A stretch of 32,155 nt of DNA, taken from the NCBI GenBank assembly GCA_026393245.1, contig JAPLAO010000137.1:1-32155 (forward strand). Direction: 5' to 3'. The notes beneath the pieces were generated by a model that did not search any database, was not told the origin of the DNA, and saw only the letters and a program-made list of their open reading frames with translations. A program made the position numbers and the translations under genes. This DNA comes from Mycobacterium sp. (lineage in GTDB: Bacteria > Actinomycetota > Actinomycetes > Mycobacteriales > Mycobacteriaceae). The first letter of the stretch is position 1, and each line of letters starts with the position of its first letter. Of this stretch, positions 28,509 to 32,155 are shown in pieces.

Positions 28509-29453
28509 GTGACTTCCGCCGCGGGTTTCGGACTGGCCACCCTCACCGAGGACGGCACCGTGCTGGACGCCTGGTTCCCCGAACCCGAACTGGGCGCCTA
28601 CAACCCGCCCGGAACCACCCGACTCGCTCCCGCCGAGATTCCCGACGGACTCGCCGCACTGTGCGGCCCGGACGCCGACCGCGGTGTCGAGGTGGTCGCC
28701 ATCCGGACCGTGACCGGCGCCCTGGAAGATGCCCCTGCGGACACTTTCGACGCCTATCTGCGGTTGCATCTGCTGTCGCACCGCCTGGTCGAACCGCACG
28801 GCGTGAATCTGGCCGGGGTGTTCGGTGCGCTGGCCAACGTGGTGTGGACAAACTACGGTCCCTGCCGAATCGAAGGCTTCGAGAAGGTGCGGCTCGCCCT
28901 GCGTCGTCGCGGACCGGTGACGGTCTACGGCGTCGACAAGTTTCCCCGGATGGTCGACTACGTGGTGCCGACCGGAGTGCGGATCGCCGATGCCGACCGG
29001 GTTCGCCTGGGCGCCCATCTGGCACCCGGCACCACCGTGATGCACGAGGGTTTCGTGAACTTCAACGCCGGCACCCTGGGCACCTCGATGGTGGAGGGCC
29101 GGATCTCGGCGGGCGTGGTGGTCGGCGACGGATCCGACATCGGCGGCGGCGCGTCGATCATGGGCACACTCTCCGGCGGCGGCACCGAGGTGATCTCGGT
29201 CGGTGAGCGCTGCCTGCTGGGAGCCAATTCCGGTCTGGGCATCTCCCTCGGTGACGACTGCATCATCGAGGCGGGGCTGTACGTCACCGCCGGCACCAAA
29301 GTGCTCATCCCCGACGGCACATCGGTCAAGGCCCGCGAGTTCTCCGGCGCTAATAACCTTCTGTTTCGCCGTAATTCGATATCTGGCGCGGTCGAGGTGG
29401 TGACCCGAGACGGCAGCGGGATCGTGCTCAACGAGGCCCTGCACGCCAATTAG
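28509..29453 (+). CDS. dapD: Tetrahydrodipicolinate N-succinyltransferase DapD
   Basis: DapD transfers succinyl from succinyl-CoA to tetrahydrodipicolinate, committing it to diaminopimelate. The 314-residue actinobacterial-type protein has an N-terminal domain ([19 protein letters not shown]), a linker, and a hexapeptide-repeat left-handed beta-helix from about 160. In the helix, [20 protein letters not shown] holds the catalytic glutamate region, followed by [20 protein letters not shown] and [21 protein letters not shown]. Active as a trimer in the cytosol. The GTG start is set by a -10 box eight bases upstream. Its stop codon overlaps that of fadD36 on the other strand. Confidence 0.94.
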   Translation: MTSAAGFGLATLTEDGTVLDAWFPEPELGAYNPPGTTRLAPAEIPDGLAALCGPDADRGVEVVAIRTVTGALEDAPADTFDAYLRLHLLSHRLVEPHGVNLAGVFGALANVVWTNYGPCRIEGFEKVRLALRRRGPVTVYGVDKFPRMVDYVVPTGVRIADADRVRLGAHLAPGTTVMHEGFVNFNAGTLGTSMVEGRISAGVVVGDGSDIGGGASIMGTLSGGGTEVISVGERCLLGANSGLGISLGDDCIIEAGLYVTAGTKVLIPDGTSVKAREFSGANNLLFRRNSISGAVEVVTRDGSGIVLNEALHAN

Positions 29454-30859
29454 CCCAGCAACTCCTTCTTCATGACCTTGCCCATCGCGTTGCGCGGCAG
29501 GGAGTCGACGATCCGCACCTCCCGCGGGCGCTTGTGGACCGAGAGTTGCTGTGCCACAAAGGCGATTAGGTCATCCGCTGCCGCGTCACCGACGACGAAC
29601 GCGACGATCCGCTGTCCTAGATCCGCATCGGGCAGTCCCACCACCGCGACCTCGGCCACGCCTGGGTGGCCCAGCAGTGCCGTCTCGATTTCACCGGCGC
29701 CGATCCGGTAGCCGCCGGATTTGATCAGGTCCACCGACTCACGGCCGACGATGCGGTGCATACCCTCGGCGTCGACGACGGCGACATCCCCGGTGCGGTA
29801 CCAACCGTCAGCATCGACGGACGCTGCGGTGGCTTCCGGGGAATTGAGGTATCCCTCAAATAACGTCGGCGTCCGAACCTGAAGGCGCCCAATGGTTTCC
29901 GCGTCGTACGGCACAGCCGAGCCGTCCTCGGCAACCAGCCTGGTGTGCATCCCTTCCAACGGAAAGCCCACCCAGCCCGGGCGACGTTCCCCGTCGGCTC
30001 GGGTGCTAACAGTGATCAGAGTCTCGGTGCACCCGTAGCGTTCCACCGGCGCGTGACCGGTCAGTTCGGCAAGTCGGGCGAAGACGGGCACTGGCAATGC
30101 GGCGCTGCCCGACACCAGCAGCCGGGCCGATGCCAGTGCTCGGGCGGAGTCGGGATCGTCGACCATCCGCGACCACACCGTGGGCACACCGAAGTACAAC
30201 GTGCCGCCGGCGGCCGCGGCGCGGGCATAGGCCTGCGGGGTCGGCTTGCCGGTGTGCACGAACCGGTTGCCCACCCGCAGCGACCCCAGCAACCCCAGCA
30301 CCAGACCGTGGACGTGGAACAGCGGCAATCCGTGCACCAGGGTGTCGTCCGGCGTCCACTGCCACGCCCGTGCCAGCGCGTCGATATCCGCGGCCAGAGC
30401 CCTACGGCTAAGCACCGCCCCCTTGGGCGGACCGGTGGTTCCGGAGGTGTAGACCACCATCGCGACGTCGCCGGGATCGGGTTCGCGGTAGCGGTGCCAG
30501 GATCGGGCATGCAGCCGGACTGGCACGTGCGGCAGCCCACACTGGTCGTCGGGCGCCTCGCCAAGCCATGCCTGGGCGCCGGAATCGGTCAGGATATGGG
30601 TCTGTTCGGCGATTCCGACGTCGGCAGGGACCGGAACGAACGGCACCCCGGCGATCAGGCAGCCGGTGACTGCAAGCACGGTCGCCGGCGTGGGGGTGGC
30701 CAGCACGGCGATCCGCTGCGCCCCTCCGACTCTTTCGGCCACCGAGGTCGCCGCGCCGACCAGATCACTACGCGACAGTGCAATGTCACCGATCCGGACG
30801 GCGTCGCCGATATCGGCCCCGGACGCCACCGCGGTCGGGTTCAGGGAGGCCAGCAGCAT
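29450..30859 (-). CDS. fadD36: Acyl-CoA synthetase FadD36
   Basis: FadD36 is an adenylate-forming enzyme that activates a carboxylic acid to its CoA thioester; the substrate is not evident. The 469 residues carry the P-loop [17 protein letters not shown], the [15 protein letters not shown] core, the motif [20 protein letters not shown], the hinge [21 protein letters not shown] and the C-terminal lysine in [14 protein letters not shown]. In M. tuberculosis fadD36 (Rv1193) and dapD (Rv1201c) are separated by several genes; here they touch. The ATG has a TAGCCT -10 box six bases upstream. Confidence 0.9.
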   Translation of the reverse strand: MLLASLNPTAVASGADIGDAVRIGDIALSRSDLVGAATSVAERVGGAQRIAVLATPTPATVLAVTGCLIAGVPFVPVPADVGIAEQTHILTDSGAQAWLGEAPDDQCGLPHVPVRLHARSWHRYREPDPGDVAMVVYTSGTTGPPKGAVLSRRALAADIDALARAWQWTPDDTLVHGLPLFHVHGLVLGLLGSLRVGNRFVHTGKPTPQAYARAAAAGGTLYFGVPTVWSRMVDDPDSARALASARLLVSGSAALPVPVFARLAELTGHAPVERYGCTETLITVSTRADGERRPGWVGFPLEGMHTRLVAEDGSAVPYDAETIGRLQVRTPTLFEGYLNSPEATAASVDADGWYRTGDVAVVDAEGMHRIVGRESVDLIKSGGYRIGAGEIETALLGHPGVAEVAVVGLPDADLGQRIVAFVVGDAAADDLIAFVAQQLSVHKRPREVRIVDSLPRNAMGKVMKKELLG

Positions 30860-30865
30860 TTCGCG

Positions 30866-30871
30866 AGGCTA
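30866..30871 (-). promoter_or_regulatory. -10 box TAGCCT of fadD36
   Basis: On the minus strand TAGCCT ends six bases before the fadD36 ATG, a leaderless layout with no ribosome-binding site. Confidence 0.55.
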
Positions 30872-30926
30872 CCGCGCCGTCCGGCGAGTCGTGTTGCAGA
30901 TGCGACGGGTGAGGTTTAGCGGCGGC

Positions 30927-30932
30927 TACCCT
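30927..30932 (+). promoter_or_regulatory. -10 box TACCCT of the leader ORF/secreted protein operon
   Basis: TACCCT ends seven bases before the ATG at 30940. That ATG begins a 15-codon ORF, not the secreted protein itself. Confidence 0.5.
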
Positions 30933-30939
30933 GAAGCGC

Positions 30940-30987
30940 ATGTGGCCAGGTCAGACCGTGGGGTTCGCGCCGACCCCGGCGCCGTGA
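30940..30987 (+). CDS. Putative leaderless 15-residue upstream ORF
   Basis: The ATG at 30940 lies seven bases behind a TACCCT box and encodes MWPGQTVGFAPTPAP followed by TGA. The stop overlaps the GTG of the next gene (GTGA). No ribosome-binding site is seen for either start, so the downstream protein may depend on ribosomes that end here. Short leaderless ORFs coupled to larger genes are common in mycobacteria. The peptide resembles nothing I know. Confidence 0.45.
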   Translation: MWPGQTVGFAPTPAP

Positions 30988-31505
30988 CAGGTATCGGGCG
31001 GCACCGCCGCGTTCCATTGGGGCTGGCACTGGTTCTGCTGGCCCCCACCGTGCTCTTCCCGGCGCTCTGCCCGGCGATAGCGTCCGCAGCACCCCAGCCC
31101 TGGAACGGGCGCTATCAGATGGTCACCTACGCCTCGCAGAAAGCCGGCACCAGTCCAGCCAGTCGGCAGCAGGAGAGTGATTTCGGCGCGGTGTTCACCC
31201 TTGCCACCCAATGCGCGGTCAACCGATGCGTGGCCACAGTCATCGACGGCCCGCGGCCCGGGAATCCGACGATCCCGCAACCCACGCGATACACCTGGAA
31301 CGGCACCGAGTGGACTTCGACCTACGACTGGCTGTGGGATTGCTTCCTGGGCGAGGGAAACCAGAAACAATGGGCCCGGGCCACCTCGTGGACGTTTTAT
31401 CAACCCCAACCGGACGGATCCCTGCGCGGCACGTGGCATACCGATATCGCCGAGGGTGCGTGCCGCGGCAGCGTGGTCATGCCGGTAGCGGCGGCCCCGG
31501 CGTGA
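30984..31505 (+). CDS. Secreted mycobacterial protein of unknown function
   Basis: A protein of about 173 residues with an N-terminal signal peptide: arginines (GIGRHRR), a hydrophobic core (VPLGLALVLLAPTVLFPAL) and a likely cleavage site after AIASA, about residue 32. The mature part starts APQPWNGRYQMVTYASQKAG and has four cysteines (TQCAVNRC, DWLWDC, GACRG), probably two disulfides. It is rich in tryptophan and tyrosine. I recognise it as a family of small exported mycobacterial proteins, but know no function. I chose the GTG at 30984 because it gives a proper signal peptide and overlaps a short upstream ORF. A GTG at 30942 is an alternative. Confidence 0.75.
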   Translation: MTGIGRHRRVPLGLALVLLAPTVLFPALCPAIASAAPQPWNGRYQMVTYASQKAGTSPASRQQESDFGAVFTLATQCAVNRCVATVIDGPRPGNPTIPQPTRYTWNGTEWTSTYDWLWDCFLGEGNQKQWARATSWTFYQPQPDGSLRGTWHTDIAEGACRGSVVMPVAAAPA

Positions 31506-31546
31506 TCGGCCCCGGAGTAATCGGCCCCGGAGTAATCAGCCCCGGC
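31502..31546. repeat. Three tandem 15-bp units over a stop codon
   Basis: GTGATCGGCCCCGGA, GTAATCGGCCCCGGA and GTAATCAGCCCCGGC follow without gaps from 31502. The TGA stop of the secreted protein (31503-31505) is inside the first unit. A degenerate GCGGCCCCGGC just before may be a fourth. It is unrelated in sequence to the array at 15686 but has the same unit length. Confidence 0.85.
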
Positions 31547-31616
31547 GGGCGGCACCGAGGGCGGCGAAGCCGATGCATAATGGGCGTTGTCAAGAATTTT
31601 CCCGGCTGACAAGTAA

Positions 31617-31622
31617 TAATAT
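31617..31622 (+). promoter_or_regulatory. Candidate -10 box TAATAT of the porin gene
   Basis: TAATAT lies in the most AT-rich spot upstream of the porin. Transcription would start near 31629, leaving about 87 bases of leader. An inverted repeat, TTGTCA (31587-31592) and TGACAA (31607-31612), sits just upstream and could bind a regulator. No -35 at normal spacing was found. Confidence 0.35.
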
Positions 31623-31654
31623 GAAGCCGTTGGTCGATGAGGTCAGTGACATGT

Positions 31655-31668
31655 CCGGCGAAAGCCGG
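31655..31668 (+). promoter_or_regulatory. GAAA-tetraloop hairpin in the porin mRNA leader
   Basis: CCGGC-GAAA-GCCGG forms a perfect five-pair stem closed by a GNRA-type loop. An odd palindrome, TCGAAG-G-CTTCGA, follows a few bases later. Together they would give the porin leader RNA two stable elements between promoter and ribosome-binding site. Confidence 0.4.
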
Positions 31669-31715
31669 TTCGAAGGCTTCGAGCACTGAACACCGTGATC
31701 CGGTTAGGAGAGACC

Positions 31716-32155
31716 ATGAAGGCATTCGGTCGTGTTCTGGTGGTGTTGGTTGCCGTGTTCTCGGCGTTGTTCGTCGGTGCGGGTACCGCGCAGGCCGGGA
31801 TGGACAATCAGATGAGTCTGGTGGATGGCAAGGGTCGGACCATGACGGTTCAGCAGTGGGACACCGTGCTCAACGGGGTGTTCCCGCTTGACCGCAACCG
31901 GTTGACTCGGGAGTGGTTCCATTCGGGTCGGGCGATGTACGCCGTGGCCGGCCCGGGTGCGGAGGAGTTCGCGGGCACGTTGGAGTTGGGGTATCAGGTG
32001 GGTTTCCCGTGGTCGTTGGGGGTGGGTATTAACTTCTCCTACACCACGCCCAACATTCTGCTCGATGACGTGGGCCTGTTCCCTGTCTTCAATCCGTTGG
32101 GTTCGGTGATTACCCCGAACCTGTTCCCGGGTGTGTCGATCTCCTCTGATCTCGG
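31716..32155 (+). CDS. MspA-type outer-membrane porin (3' end beyond window)
   Basis: MspA-type porins form octameric channels in the mycolate outer membrane for small hydrophilic nutrients. The ATG is preceded by AGGAG at six bases. A signal peptide (VLVVLVAVFSALFVGAGTAQA) is cut before GMDNQMSLVDGKG. The mature part has the family stretch QWDTVLNGVFPLDRNRLTRE and GTLELGYQVGFPWSLGVGIN. The constriction loop reads NILLDDVGLF: the two aspartates equivalent to D90/D91 of MspA are kept, but the acidic residue of MspA position 93 is replaced by glycine. The last ~70 residues lie outside the window. It is a paralogue or orthologue of the MspA family; which one cannot be decided here. Confidence 0.92.
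   Translation, partial: MKAFGRVLVVLVAVFSALFVGAGTAQAGMDNQMSLVDGKGRTMTVQQWDTVLNGVFPLDRNRLTREWFHSGRAMYAVAGPGAEEFAGTLELGYQVGFPWSLGVGINFSYTTPNILLDDVGLFPVFNPLGSVITPNLFPGVSISSDL

Noticed and set aside
30666..30939. N-terminal extension of the secreted protein gene back to 30666
   Set aside because: It would overlap the 5' half of fadD36 antisense and bury the signal peptide in the chain; the -10 box lies downstream of it.
31621..31689. A 22-codon ORF (starting MKPLVDEVSD) in the porin leader
   Set aside because: Its ATG overlaps the candidate -10 box, so it would not be on the transcript. No ribosome-binding site. Kept only as a possibility if transcription starts further upstream.

Overview
The window reads as chromosomal DNA of a mycobacterium, most likely a fast-growing environmental species. 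Base composition is high GC. Gene content and order follow the Mycobacterium tuberculosis Rv1193-Rv1238 interval in inverted orientation (recalled from general knowledge, not searched): sugC-sugB-sugA-lpqY, Rv1234, Rv1233c, Rv1232c, Rv1231c, Rv1230c, mrp, tatB-htrA-rseA-sigE, Rv1220c, glgC, glgM, Rv1211, tagA, Rv1209, gpgS, folP2, fadD6, LOG (Rv1205), Rv1204c, dapE, dapD, fadD36. An MspA-type porin begins at the right edge. Such porins are typical of fast growers and missing from the tuberculosis group.

Layout. 42-4962 (minus): operon for the LpqY-SugABC trehalose importer, ending in a translationally coupled SUFU-domain gene. 5033-6111: a stress-type membrane protein, then a Rv1233c-like gene cut after about 48 codons and joined to scraps of an IS21 istB, a type I methylase (hsdM) and 16-bp tandem repeats. 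6112-7071 (minus): a CitE-like CoA-ester lyase. 7097-11506 (plus): an MgtE-N/CBS protein lacking the channel, a coupled DUF1003 membrane protein, a lytic-transglycosylase-like envelope protein, and Mrp. 11529-14801 (minus): the sigE-rseA-htrA-tatB envelope-stress cluster. 15010-16354 (plus): an O-methyltransferase, a 15-bp minisatellite and a DUF4126 membrane protein. 16351-18819: divergent glgC and glgM, which make ADP-glucose and maltose-1-phosphate for alpha-glucan. 18829-25140 (minus): LOG, fadD6, folP2, gpgS, a DivIVA-like protein, tagA, a Coq4-like protein and DUF3117. 25237-27381 (plus): a STAND-type ATPase. 27397-29453: divergent dapE/dapD for lysine and diaminopimelate. 29450-30859 (minus): fadD36. 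30940-32155 (plus): a short leader ORF, a secreted protein and the truncated porin gene.

Themes. The window is rich in cell-envelope and alpha-glucan/trehalose functions: trehalose recycling, maltose-1-phosphate synthesis, the methylglucose-lipopolysaccharide precursor enzyme GpgS, SigE stress control, diaminopimelate and a porin. At least twelve starts have a TANNNT -10 box 6-8 nt upstream of the start codon, the layout of leaderless mycobacterial mRNAs. I used this, with Shine-Dalgarno evidence elsewhere, to choose starts.

Most unusual items: a TerB-like/Coq4-like fusion protein in a lineage expected to use menaquinone, not ubiquinone; a SUFU gene in the trehalose importer operon; the IS21/hsdM scar; face-to-face overlapping dapE/dapD promoters; a leaderless 15-codon upstream ORF coupled to a secreted protein; and two unrelated 15-bp tandem repeats beside stop codons. 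I saw no tRNA, rRNA or CRISPR array, and no intact insertion sequence. Nothing here is a clear-cut new defence or biosynthetic system.
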